This document shows, one piece after another, positions 46,182 through 57,245 of a stretch of 64,000 bases of DNA. Under the pieces are notes generated by a model that did not search any database, was not told the DNA's origin, and saw nothing but the letters and a program-made list of their open reading frames with translations. The DNA is from Jackrogersella multiformis (Eukaryota > Ascomycota > Sordariomycetes > Xylariales > Hypoxylaceae): NCBI GenBank assembly GCA_902806575.1, contig CADCXD010000018.1, positions 496,001-560,000 of the forward strand. Direction: 5' to 3'. The number at the start of each line of letters is the position of its first letter. Position 1 is the first letter of the stretch. Both the position numbers and the translations under genes were made by a program.

Positions 46182-46686
46182 CCTGAATGCGACGTCCTGA
46201 AAACGATCAATGTTTTGGAAAGTTTCCTGTGAAGGACGCGCTCAGTGGGACGGGAATTCAAAAGCTTCAAAAGCAACTTGCAGCAGGTAAAGTTACTAGA
46301 TAAGGTACCTAGGTAATAGGTAGGGTCTTAGCTGAGCTTATCGATAAAGTTTTGTTTAGGTTCAAGATTCCAGGTTGTTGTAGCCCGTTTACTCTAGGTA
46401 GTCTCCAGCTCTACCTTGTCAGCTGCGATCAGCTGAATTGTGGGTCTCTACCTAGGTATTTAGTTCAGCTAAATTGATAAATTGCTCACGTGCTACCGCG
46501 ATTTCTAATTGTTTCCCTTGTCACAACTTCGCGTCGACGCGTTCACATATTCTCGAGCTAGGCCCGCATATCCATCCATCTTCTCTTGTTCTCACCCAAG
46601 AAATCCATACATACCTAGGTACTCAGGTACTTCAATAGAGACAAGATTAGATCTATAGATCCCTAGATCCCTAAAATTTGCGGACA
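46182..46686. promoter_or_regulatory. Divergent NUP120/RAD51 promoter region
   Basis: This 505-bp region holds an MluI cell-cycle box, ACCTAGGT palindromes at 46307-46314 and near 46450 and 46614, and no obvious TATA box. Confidence 0.5.
46537..46542. promoter_or_regulatory. MCB element (ACGCGT)
   Basis: ACGCGT lies 145 bp before the RAD51 ATG, within the perfect palindrome CGCGTCGACGCG (46530-46541). In yeasts this MluI cell-cycle box binds MBF and drives G1/S expression, including that of RAD51. A role here is inferred. Confidence 0.5.
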
Positions 46687-47880
46687 ATGGCAGAAGAATT
46701 CGAGGAGGGCGCAAATGAAGAAGGGGGTGGAACCACTGGGCCTGGCGCGCCGACGCCTGTCTACGCTCTAGAGGTACTTCGCAGCCAATTCTAAGAAGGG
46801 TGTCATCTGGATATGCTAACTAATTCTTTCGCCAGGGTCTTTCGGGTTTGACGAAGCGCGATTGTCAGCTTCTGTCAGAGGGTGGCTATCAGACTATTGA
46901 GGCGGTCGCTTACACCCCGAGGCGAACCTTGGAGCAGGTCAAGGGTATATCAGAACAAAAGGCCGCCAAGATCCTTGCAGAAGGTGAGTGCCCTATTCGC
47001 ATATTCACTTACCTCATCCCAATGTATACAGAATTTCTCCGTTGCGAGCATCATCTAACCCTCATCAGCCTCTAAGCTAGTTCCCATGGGCTTCACGACT
47101 GCAACGGAGATGCACCAACGAAGAAGTGAACTAATTTCCATTTCCACCGGCTCGAAGAACCTAGATACTATGCTTGCCGGTGGTGTCGAGACCGGATCGG
47201 TGACAGAGCTCTTCGGCGAGTTCCGTACCGGAAAGAGTCAGATCTGCCATACCCTCGCAGTCACATGCCAACTACCGTTCGACATGGGCGGCGGCGAAGG
47301 CAAGTGCCTATATATCGACACAGAAGGCACATTCCGACCGGTCCGGCTCCTCGCCGTAGCCAACCGATACGGCTTATCCGGCGAGGAGGTTCTGGACAAC
47401 GTAGCCTACGCGCGAGCCTACAACTCGGACCATCAACTGCAGCTGCTGAACCAGGCCGCCTCGATGATGTGCGAGACCCGCTTCTCGCTCCTCATCGTGG
47501 ACAGCGCCACCTCTCTCTACCGAACGGATTTCCTCGGCCGGGGAGAGCTGTCCTCCAGGCAGACCCACCTGGCCAAGTTCATGCGGACGCTGCAGAGGCT
47601 CGCCGACGAGTTCGGGATCGCCGTAGTCATCACCAACCAGGTCGTAGCCCAGGTCGACGGCGGCCCCAGCTCCATGTTCAACCCGGACCCGAAGAAGCCC
47701 ATCGGCGGCAACATCATCGCCCACGCCAGCACCACGCGGGTCAGTCTGAAGAAGGGCCGAGGCGAGACCCGCATCGCCAAGATCTACGACAGCCCCTGCT
47801 TGCCAGAGAGCGACTGCCTGTTTGCCATCACCGAAAGCGGCATCGGTGATCCGGCACCGAAGGATATGGAGAAGGACTAA
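46687..47880 (+). CDS. rad51: DNA recombinase RAD51
   Basis: RecA-family recombinase that forms filaments on single-stranded DNA and carries out strand exchange in homologous repair. Three exons: 46687-46773, 46836-46983 and 47069-47880, giving 348 residues. An acidic/Gly-rich N-terminus precedes the helix-hairpin-helix region (GLSGLTKRDCQLLSEGGYQT). Walker A is GEFRTGKS at 128-135, and Walker B is LLIVDS at about 219-224. The ITNQVVAQVDGG loop and C-terminal LPESDCLFAITESGIGDPAPKD are typical. The Rad51-type EASKLVPMGFTTATEMHQRRSE segment separates it from DMC1. It corresponds to Neurospora mei-3. Confidence 0.97.
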
Positions 47881-49012
47881 CGGCTCGCGCTAGGCGCGTT
47901 GGGACCTGGCGAGGCGTTCGTTAGTCGAGCCCGCCCGGACAGGAGTAGAGAGTATGACGACCACGGGACACGACAGGGCTTTTTCCACACGAGCGGGATG
48001 CATGGCTTTGGCGTTCAGAAAGGAGGAGGGTTTAACAGCATGCTTAATCAAGGCTTTTTCGCAATTGTGTATCGTGCTCTGTATTGGAAGCATCGTATCG
48101 TATTTCGAGGTTGATACATAGGTGCAAGGTGGCTTTGCTGTTCTACATATTACATAATTACATATTACTACAAGTTGCTTAAACACGTCGCAAGATCATC
48201 TTCAACTATGACCCATGGGCCATGACGTTCTGACCCAGTGTAGTGGTTGATGATCTTCGACCAGGAATGCGATAAGCCCTAGGCCGTCCAGGGGGGCTCA
48301 GCCCATCGCTAGTGCTGCGATAATCTGGCGCCAATCTCACTAAGAATCGGATCTAGACTAAGGCTCCCACACAGGCCGTGTCTTCATAGTGTATTAAAAG
48401 CAGAGGCGTCCCCATCCTTTCTTGCAGTTCTGGTTTTCGTTGTCCAAGGAAACATATATTAAATCCCGTGAGTGCCGGCCGACGGTAACGATCGACGGGA
48501 ATGTGGAGTACCGGAAAGTAGATGGGGGAGACCTTATCATCCTACCTATGTAACCCACCGTGTCAACTATCTCGGCAACCCCCTTTTATCTCGTCCAAGC
48601 CGGCCAGTCATCAAAGAAGGGAGGACAAAAAAATCCCTAGACCAACTTCGCACGCTCTCGCGATCAAACGCTTTGAATTAATTATGATTGAGTATCGTGA
48701 CGCTTCGGTCCAGCAAGCAGGTTTCTCGCCCCTCGGACGCCCGGTATTCAGAAGATTCTAAGTAGGTAATTATTCTCCGAGAGATTCGCTTCCGGTTTCA
48801 TTCCCTGTATGCAACGCCAATGTGGATGCCAGTCCACCCGTTTCGTCCCGATGCAACTACCCTAGGTTCGCCTGAGCAAAATGCTATCTACATTCTTTCT
48901 TTCGCCGTGGTATGTGGTCGAGGACTCGAGCGATGATGTTCCAGACTCGCTCGCGTAGTGTTTAAACATCACGGTTTCCTCTCTATCTACGCCCCGTATG
49001 TACAGTGATTTA
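47881..49012. other. Intergenic between convergent genes
   Basis: 3' flank of RAD51 and of the membrane-protein gene. No supported gene is present; CCCTAGG-type sequences occur near 48277 and 48860. Confidence 0.5.
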
Positions 49013-50212
49013 TCACCTCGCCTCCTTTCCTTCCCTTGACGAGCGATCGCGACTCTTTTTCTGAATCTTATTAATGCTATGCCTCCTGGGCTGGCTATCT
49101 TCCATATCGGTTTGGCTATTGGATCGGCCGAAAGTGCCAGCAGGCAATATCTCGAATCCCGCATTCACTCTCCTACTAGTCGTGTTCGCGTGGGACTCGC
49201 CAGAGTAAGATCGGCGGGGTGTCGGTCTGCTTGCAGCTAGCGGAGGTCGAGAAACCGGCTTCGACTCGGCGGACGGGGATGTTTCGAAAGGATTTCTCCT
49301 CTGCTCGGCGTTGGTGCTCGAGACGTAATCCACATTAGATGTCGAAAATTCCGCATCATCGTAGGAATTTAGCGTTCGGGGCGTAGGCAGGGTGGAATTC
49401 CGGAGGTGGGATACGTAATGCGTGTTCGAACGGCGGCCACCTTCATCCGACGAGGTTGAGCTGCGGTCTACCATCGTCCGTTGTTGCGAAGACGCCGAAG
49501 ATTCCGCGCTCGAGAATGAGTTTGTCGGGACATAGGTTTCTACCTGTTGATGCCTGGCCGTGTTGCGTTCAAGCCGGCCCAGTACGTCGACGTCGGGGAT
49601 ATCGTCAGGAGTGATATCTGTCCGGCGGCGCGATGGGCCCTTTGGCCGATAGGTAGGCTGTGCACCCAAGGGGAAAGCTCTGATATGGGTAGGGTCGACT
49701 CCAGGTGGAATCTGCCGTTCTAACGCGCTGAGGGTGGGACTCGGCTGTGGACTTTGGTCGGGCGTTGGTTCAACTTCAGTAACTGCCGTTGACAGATGAT
49801 GGGTGGCTAATTCCCTCTCCTTTCCTTTCAGTTTACTTTCGATCTCGAGAGTTGACGAAGATGCAAATGATGGACTACTGCGGTTGATCTCGATCGGAGT
49901 ACCAGGCCGCGAAATCCAGATACCATCGACTTCTACACCACTCTGGATCGCGCGCACGCCGAAAGGGATGTCTACCCGCTTGCCCATAGGGAGACCACTC
50001 TTTTGCATCTCCTGTTGCCTTGCTCTCTTTTCCAAGTCAAGTACTGTATGCTTCTTGAGAAATCTACTCAACCACCACAGCTTGACTAATCCTACACAGA
50101 ATACCACGACTATAGCCCCGGCGAGGACCTTTATAGGCATGAGCGATACAGGAACATATTGGTTGAAGGGAAAGAAGGCGGTACGGTACTTACAAAAGTC
50201 ATCTGCTGCCAT
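49013..50212 (-). CDS. Fungal single-pass membrane protein, uncharacterised
   Basis: Read as one exon this gives 399 residues from the ATG at 50212. There is a single transmembrane helix at about residues 29-48 (IKVLAGAIVVVFCVGLVKLWWL) followed by a basic juxtamembrane region (RFLKKH, KRARQQ). A conserved-looking block KRVDIPFGVRAIQSGVEVDGIWISRPGTPIE precedes a long Ser/Pro/Arg-rich, probably disordered tail. No catalytic domain is recognised. A perfect donor GTAAGT occurs about seven codons after the start. A matching in-phase acceptor (CTATAG, TC reading on) would remove part of the N-terminus while leaving a hydrophobic segment, so the first exon is uncertain. Confidence 0.7.
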   Translation of the reverse strand: MAADDFCKYRTAFFPFNQYVPVSLMPIKVLAGAIVVVFCVGLVKLWWLSRFLKKHTVLDLEKRARQQEMQKSGLPMGKRVDIPFGVRAIQSGVEVDGIWISRPGTPIEINRSSPSFASSSTLEIESKLKGKERELATHHLSTAVTEVEPTPDQSPQPSPTLSALERQIPPGVDPTHIRAFPLGAQPTYRPKGPSRRRTDITPDDIPDVDVLGRLERNTARHQQVETYVPTNSFSSAESSASSQQRTMVDRSSTSSDEGGRRSNTHYVSHLRNSTLPTPRTLNSYDDAEFSTSNVDYVSSTNAEQRRNPFETSPSAESKPVSRPPLAASRPTPRRSYSGESHANTTSRRVNAGFEILPAGTFGRSNSQTDMEDSQPRRHSINKIQKKSRDRSSREGKEAR

Positions 50213-53200
50213 AGTTCCCAATTGGTGAAAAAATTGATCATTTTGGAATGCTTAGGATAGACAATGTCCAAGTCGAATTATCCAAAGCAAAAAAAGAATG
50301 ATCAGAAGGAGGTTGATCCAATTACGCTGGGAGGGCAGCGAGAAAAACGAATGTTCAAATACTGGGATGACAACAAAACGAGGGATGATGAGTTATGAGG
50401 TAAAAGGTAAACTGATGAGTGATGACGGAAGAACGAATGGAGTGAGGCGTTAAAAAAAAAAAAAGAGAGTGTTAGGTTGATTGAATGCACATCCACAGTT
50501 GGAAGGCTTCAAAGTTGCAAAGTTCTAAAGTTCCAAGGTTCCAAGGTTTTGTGGTCGAAGAGGGGGGAGGTAGGTACTTCTTGTACCTCACGTACCTCAC
50601 GTACCTTTCGATGGAAGTACAAGAGGTGATTGCGATCGAGGTGGTCAGGTTACGTCGGGGGCTCTCTCCTGACACAAACTGACGGTTCGGATTGATTTTT
50701 TTAGGCAGGGAGGTACCTGCTTCCCAGATACGCAGATACGATTTCGCAACTTCCACGACTAGATAAACGAGATGATTGATTCAAATCCTTCCCAGTGATA
50801 ATTCTGAGATCGGAGTTAACAGCTACCTATGGACGATCAAATTCTTCCTTAGCTGCGCCGACGACGGAATACGAGGAAGCCTTGGAACTATTCGATGTTG
50901 TGTACCGTTGGCATTGGTATTTTATAGGACGAATAAGAGTTTCCCTTTGTGATGGCCGCAGCTGAGGAACGCAAGGCTGGAGAGCTGAATGGCAGCGAGG
51001 TGCCCACTAGGTGTCGATCACTCGTTGCAACGTTTCTTGGACTAGGTAGACCAAGAGGAAGGGTGGGACGGTAGAAGTAACCTTACGACGAACACCAGTC
51101 GATATATCTTACACACGGGCCTGTGTGAATCGTTCGTTCTCTTCTTCCCTCTTCCTTATTCTTGAAGCCGATTTCCAGAGGGTTTATGAATATACTTCCC
51201 GAATCGTGGACATAAGGCTAGTTAAAGGACCGAGTGATAGTATATTAATCGGAATACCTGGTCCAGTTGATGTTCCAACCACAGCCAAGTGAATATAGCC
51301 GGTAGAGAACAACGCGCGTTCCTGACAAGGGCACAAAATCGATGGATCCAGAGCACACAGCAACAGGAAAGGAAAAGAAAAATGAAACACACACACGCAC
51401 ATACGAATATCTAACGGCAATGGTAGGGAGGATCAAGATACTTTCTCATCGGCAGACGGCCAAGCGGATGAGCCTTTCTATGTATCTACCTACTTAGGTC
51501 GCTGCGTCTGCCGGTAGGTAGGTATATAAACTTTACCTATTCCGCAGGTAAGACACGGCTTTACGGATACCAGCAGCTCACTTCTAACGATACCTTATGC
51601 AGACCAAGGTACCCACAGCACCTGCACTTGCATATAATAGGTACCTATATACCTAACTGACAAACAATGCCGGGACAGGAGGAGTATGCCTCTTACACAT
51701 ATATTGATAATGTTGGATGGCGTTATGGGAACCTGTGCCAATGCCTGCGAAGGATCCATCACATAGCTATGTGGGATGGGGGGCTAAGCTGCACCTTTGA
51801 TCTGGGCACAGATCCATTTTTACGATTTCCTGTGCGGATTGGTGGGCCAACCAATCGAAGTCATAAAGGCATTCCCAATACCTATGTGGAAGCACGGTGT
51901 TGATACGAATCACATCACGGTGCTAGCGTGCTACTAAATACATATCTAGCTGCAGGTTACCGGTGAGCAACCTACCGCATGTGCTCCCGGGTTAGCAGAG
52001 AGAGTTGGGGGTAAATAAGTACGGTATAGACTTTAACCGGAGGCGTACTTTTGCGCGGTCCGCGGCCCAGGGCGACGCAACGGATCGATAGATCAATAAA
52101 GCATACGTACCCCCTGTGCAATCCTGCTAGCGAGCAAGCATTCGATTTCAACAATGAAAACCATCGTGTTGTGTTGTCTACAGTTAGTATGTGGTCTTTC
52201 GCTCATATCGTCATACGGCCCCAGCCAGCCTCAATCCGTTGCTCCCTTGCAGACGTATATGTATCGATGATGAGAATACGAGTCTGTGGATGTTAGCGGC
52301 GACTTGGCAAGTTGCTGTGCTGCGTTGGCAACTCCAGACAAACAGACCAGATCCAGCTGATTCAAATAGACTCTGATCACGTACCTACCGCAGGCATATC
52401 TGACAACCCGATCGAGTGGATCTGGGATTTGAGGATGGGGGAACTTTTTTGCTTTGTTTTTCTCTCCTCAACATTGGATGGGATCAGCATCTATGCCGGG
52501 ATGTTCCTCGCCTCAACACTGAGGGGCGTCGACCCCAACCTCTCACGACATTCAGCTTTAAGTCCGAAGGTAAAAATAAATATCAAAAGATCGTAGCACA
52601 AGCTGAAGGAATGAAGGATTATTGGCCAGCGAGAACAGTCGGCGCGATTGCTTAAAAAAATCAATATGCATTGATATACCATGTAAGAACTCGCATCCGG
52701 CAAAATGGTAAGTTTGCTTAGTCGGTACCTAAACTAAGCTTCGGCTCGTCTTTCCGAGAGATGGCGTAACTTAATTATGTCCACCACACCTGCCGCTTAC
52801 TAGGTAGGTATATATACTTAAAGATCAGGAATAATTCACACCGATAGATCTGTTCTAGAAGATCGATCTTCAATGCTCAGTACCTACCTAGGTATATCAA
52901 AGGCTTGAAGGATTAAATGCCGTTTTTGCGGCCCGCGCTTATATATATGCAAGTCAGCCGGCAACATAAGCGAACTGTTACATACCTAGTACCCAGGTTA
53001 AATACCTACTAGGTAGGTAGAAATATCCATTCTTGGATAATGAGGCTCATATTCTTCAGCATCCACTCAATATCCGATTCATGAGACATAAGCTTTCTGG
53101 TGTCTTGGAATATAAGTAGGCACACTGTTGGCTTGAATGCTCGAATAATAATCACTTTAGGATTATCGTAATCTTTCTTTGTCTCAAGTATTATCCATAT

Positions 53201-53454
53201 CCGTATCCATATAGAATAAGTACTTTATTAGAAGGCTTAGTTAGGTAACTTCCAATACCTGGGACTGTTATGCTTAAAGGCCGGAATAAGGCTGTTACGT
53301 GCCGTGAGTAACGCGAGATCCACTGTTTTAATTGATGGGCAGCAGTGGCTGACCTAAGGTGTCATATCGTTTTAACAACCTTGGAACCTAACCTTTACAC
53401 ATTCATTTCCACCTAAACAGCTGGCTAGCTACCTTACTTAAGCCAGATTACAAA
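50213..53454. other. Geneless 3.2-kb stretch
   Basis: The first part is the upstream region of the membrane-protein gene, with a poly-A tract near 50453-50464. Beyond that I find only short unconvincing frames and several TAGGTA-rich patches, including ACCTAGGT at 52886-52893. Confidence 0.5.
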
Positions 53455-54132
53455 ATGGATACTATTTATTACATTATTTTAGCATTCATTGTTGTTTTCA
53501 TCATACGGCCGGTAAGTTACCTAGTATTCTTAAGCCACTTAACTTTTATTTGTGTTGGTCATGATCTGCCCATGAAACGTCCCTTAGAATTCTCGTCTTA
53601 GGTTAATCATGAAATGATAGTCATTATATGCTGACATCAACTGGCTTGGAAGGCATTGTTTGGGGACCGCTCACCTATCCCCGAAACCTCAGGCAACGTT
53701 TATAAAATCGCCGAGGCCGCCGAATTCGATGCCCTTCTGTCCTCTACCACTCATGTGGTCGTAGACTTCTATGCGGACTGGTGTCCACCTTGTCGTGCTA
53801 TCGCTCCAATCTTCTCAAAGTTGGCCGACAGTCACTCTCTGAAAGGTCATCTTGCTTTCGCCAAGGTAAACGTCGACCATGTCAACAACGTCGCCGGGCG
53901 ATATGGCGTCTCTGCGATGCCGACCTTCATGTTCTTTCGAGATGGTGCGCCTAAGGGAGTGGCTGTTGAAGGCATCAAAGGCCATCGCTCTGCTACCCTC
54001 ACTGATGATGGCCTGGTTGAAATGATTCGCGGTGCGGACCCGGTAGCCCTTGAAGCTGTAGTTAAGGCCTTAGCTAGTAAAGGCGAGAGTGCTGCAGGAC
54101 GAGAACCAAGTGGCAGCGTGGAGAAAGAGTGA
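53455..54132 (+). CDS. Membrane-anchored thioredoxin
   Basis: Two exons, 53455-53511 and 53653-54132, separated by a 141-bp intron with GTAAGT donor, give 178 residues. The tiny first exon (MDTIYYIILAFIVVFIIRP) is almost entirely one hydrophobic helix, a signal anchor. The thioredoxin domain (about 32-145) has the active site WCPPC (Trp62, Cys63-Cys66), VVDFYADW before it and the cis-proline loop SAMPTF. The usual thioredoxin motif is WCGPC; CPPC is uncommon and should change the redox potential. The tail is polar. Disulfide reduction at a membrane surface is likely, but which membrane is unknown. Without exon 1 the protein has no natural ATG near the domain start, which supports the splice. 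Confidence 0.85.
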
Positions 54133-54919
54133 TCGATCAATCATGGACCGGGAGTAGGACTAGTTTGAAAAGGACTCGTATTTTTTATCGGGTTAACCTC
54201 CGTCCACTACCTAGCTATGCAGGGCCGAGTCGCCGAGTCGCCGAGCACCGCATTGTTAATTCGAGCAGCTAGCCTTCCGTTGCGTTGTTCTCGGAACAGA
54301 CAAATAGGACAAATAGGACAAGTAGAACTATTATGTAAAGTGATAAGCCATCCTCAGCAAACAAGCATGTATGTCATATGTCTGAACATAAATATAAGCA
54401 ATCACAATAGTAATAAAAAGAAGCATTGCTGTCTGATGAATAAATGTCACGTGATACCCTTTTGCGTGACCGTAGCCCGGCAGAATGGGCGTTAGAAAAG
54501 CTCACGTAATACATAAGGTATCATGCTATACTTGATATTTATTTCAAGAGATACAATTTCTCAAGTATACATCCTTGTAATGTTATAGAGGTAATATTTC
54601 GTACCCATTGCAATTTAACTTTTTGAATTTTTGAATTTTCCTGCTTATTATTGTTACGGGATGACTTCATAAAATAGGCATATAATGTTAAAAGCTTTGT
54701 ATTACGCGAGAATTTCTGACGTTATTCTGCCCGGATGACAACACTCTGGATAAATAAAAGTTTTTCTGTTCTAAATGTTATTATTAAAGCCGATTTTACG
54801 CCGAAGCTAAAGTTGTTATTTAGGTAGATAGGTGAAAAAAAGAATGAGTCATGCCATTATTAAATATAAAAGTTAATATAATCTGGCTTCATAGGAAGCT
54901 TCATAGACATTAAGAAACG
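54133..54919. other. Intergenic, AT-rich
   Basis: Thioredoxin 3' flank and upstream region of the deformylase gene. No gene is seen. Confidence 0.5.
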
Positions 54920-55774
54920 ATGTCTACAAACGATAACCATATCCTCACGCTCTCCTGTCCGGATAAGCCTGGCATTGTCCATGCCGTCACGGGGCTATTA
55001 GCAAACCATGGCCTCAACATCTTAGACTTACAGCAGTTCTCAGACCGGACGTCTAAGAAGTTTTTCATGAGAGTTCATTTCGGCCATGTCGAGTCGACGA
55101 CGAACTTGAACGAGCCTATGGCCAAGCTCGCGTCGGAATTGGAGATGGACCAATACGACTTAAGGCTAGCGAGCAGGAAACCTAGAGTCTTGATCATGGT
55201 GTCTAAGATCGGTCACTGCCTGAACGACCTGCTATTCAGAACTAAGACGAATCAGCTTGGCATCGAAATTCCCATAATCGTGTCAAACCACCCAGACTTC
55301 AAGCCCCTAGCCGAGAGCTACGGAATTGAGTTCCATCATCTCCCGGTAAATAAAGACACGAAGCTGGAGCAAGAACGACAGATCCTCGACCTCATACGCC
55401 AGAATAACATCGAGCTCGTGGTGTTGGCGCGCTACATGCAAGTCCTAAGCCCGGGGCTGTGCGAGGCGATGAGCGGGAAGATCATCAACATACATCACAG
55501 CTTCCTGCCGTCGTTCAAGGGAGCGAAGCCGTACCACCAGGCGTTCGACCGCGGCGTTAAAATCATCGGCGCCACAGCTCACTTCGTGACGGCGGACCTG
55601 GACGAGGGCCCGATCATCGAGCAGAGGGTAGCGCGCGTGGACCACAACCTGAGCGCGAAGGAGTTGGTTGAAGAGGGAAGCAATGTCGAGAGTCAGGTTT
55701 TGGCTGCGGCTGTAAAGTGGTGGAGCGAGAAACGGGTATTCTTGAATGGACATAAGACTGTTGTCTTCAATTAA
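54920..55774 (+). CDS. purU: Formyltetrahydrofolate deformylase
   Basis: Hydrolyses 10-formyl-tetrahydrofolate to formate and tetrahydrofolate (EC 3.5.1.10), balancing the one-carbon pool. Single exon, 284 residues, the usual PurU length. An N-terminal ACT regulatory domain (about 6-85; LSCPDKPGIVHAVTGLLA) is followed by a formyltransferase-fold domain (about 88-284). The catalytic triad is visible as Asn190, His192 (NIHHSFLPSF) and Asp228 (DLDEGPII), with the expected 38-residue spacing between Asn and Asp. There is no targeting sequence, so it is probably cytosolic. The lack of introns and its patchy fungal distribution (from memory) leave transfer from bacteria open, but codon use looks native. 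Confidence 0.95.
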   Translation: MSTNDNHILTLSCPDKPGIVHAVTGLLANHGLNILDLQQFSDRTSKKFFMRVHFGHVESTTNLNEPMAKLASELEMDQYDLRLASRKPRVLIMVSKIGHCLNDLLFRTKTNQLGIEIPIIVSNHPDFKPLAESYGIEFHHLPVNKDTKLEQERQILDLIRQNNIELVVLARYMQVLSPGLCEAMSGKIINIHHSFLPSFKGAKPYHQAFDRGVKIIGATAHFVTADLDEGPIIEQRVARVDHNLSAKELVEEGSNVESQVLAAAVKWWSEKRVFLNGHKTVVFN

Positions 55775-57245
55775 CGGCAAAAACACCTATTCCATAGGTT
55801 ACCTATATATATCATACTATTTGCTATAATGCGCCTCATGAATCGAGTTTCACGTTGAGACTGATGTCTCTGAGTCTTTCTAATTTCAAGGACCTTAGTG
55901 TGAAGCGAGTCTTACCCGGACCCTGCTTCGGCTTTGGATATTGAACAAACCTTAGAAGACGACAAAGTAACGATGTTAGGTAGGCCTTCCGGGTTCCGGA
56001 AGCATACGGCTTGCACCAGCATGATATACCATAACCTTGGAACTACTCATAGCAACCTAACACGTCGCGCGAATACAAGAAAAACTAGACCTTTCCCATT
56101 ATAGGTATTGGTGTTCATGTGAAAACTCTTTTCCGGTGGCAAATAAGAAGGAAATGTTGGATGTGCTGGATGTGGCAGAGGTTGTCTGTTAGTCGCTTTG
56201 ATGTTGTGCAGCTAGCACCGCCATTTGTAGATCATCCGCGAAGGAATCTTACTACATGAAATCTTACTACATACCTAGGTAGGTACTCTACTATACTTAA
56301 GCAGTGATGTACCTACCTACGTCAACTTCGAATCGGGAGCAATATACCTACCTAGGTAGATAACAACAGGATTTCGGCTGTCTCGGACATCTTCCGTAGT
56401 ACAAGAAAACCCGTAGGTGCATGCAATGGATGTAGGGGGTTACTAGATCGGGGAGGCTGATCGGTACCCGATTTCTGCAAGAAGGGATCTTAAGGCATAG
56501 GGCGAATAGATGATGCAGGTCCTGTTATTAAATAGGTAGGTAATTGTCGTAGGTCTAGTGTACATACCTACCTACCTATGCCTAGGTAGGTTAGGTAGGC
56601 AGAAGAAAGAAACTGGAATTATTCCAAGCTGGCAGAACTGGGCAGCTTGCAGGGATGCCCCACAACCAGCTCAAAGAGCCGTCCACGTAAACGAATGATT
56701 ACTGACGATCCATGCGATCGTCAGCTCAAGCCTCTAAATACCTAGGTAGATTTAAGAACCTTGAAGGAGGGAAAAGGAAGGAAAGAAACGTTTCCGTCAG
56801 GAGAAAGCGCAGTCGCGAGTAATGTACTACATACCTACCTCCTAGGTACATATGTAGTATGTGAAAGAGCCAGTGAGCATCGCACAACCATTAGAACCTT
56901 GGAAGTCATCGCCCAGCCGGTACCAGCCCTTTCCTCTTTCCGTCGTTGCCAAAAATACTAGTCTTACGGATTTGGAGGTTGAATACCTACTGCCTACCTA
57001 ACCTAGTGCCTGGGTGTAGTCCCGAGTTTAGGAAGGTCCCGATCCGATTGACAATTTTATTGAATTCAATTGCGATCACTCCATCAACCACCTGAGCAAT
57101 TCTACACACCTACCTCTTTGTACCTTACCAAACCCCGACTCTCCTTATTCCAAACTTCTTAAATTCGCTCAATGCAATTTAGCTATATTCCTGTCTCGAT
57201 TTAATTGCTGTCGCTTCTTTATCTCACACAATAAAATACCCTACA
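55775..57245. other. Intergenic region dense in TAGGTA motifs
   Basis: The densest cluster of the dispersed palindrome in the window, with copies at 56273-56280 and near 56350, 56581, 56741 and 56840. No gene is supported. Confidence 0.55.

Noticed and set aside
51667..51903. 78-codon plus-strand frame in the geneless 50-53 kb stretch
   Set aside because: No recognisable domain, promoter or splice support; the length is expected by chance.
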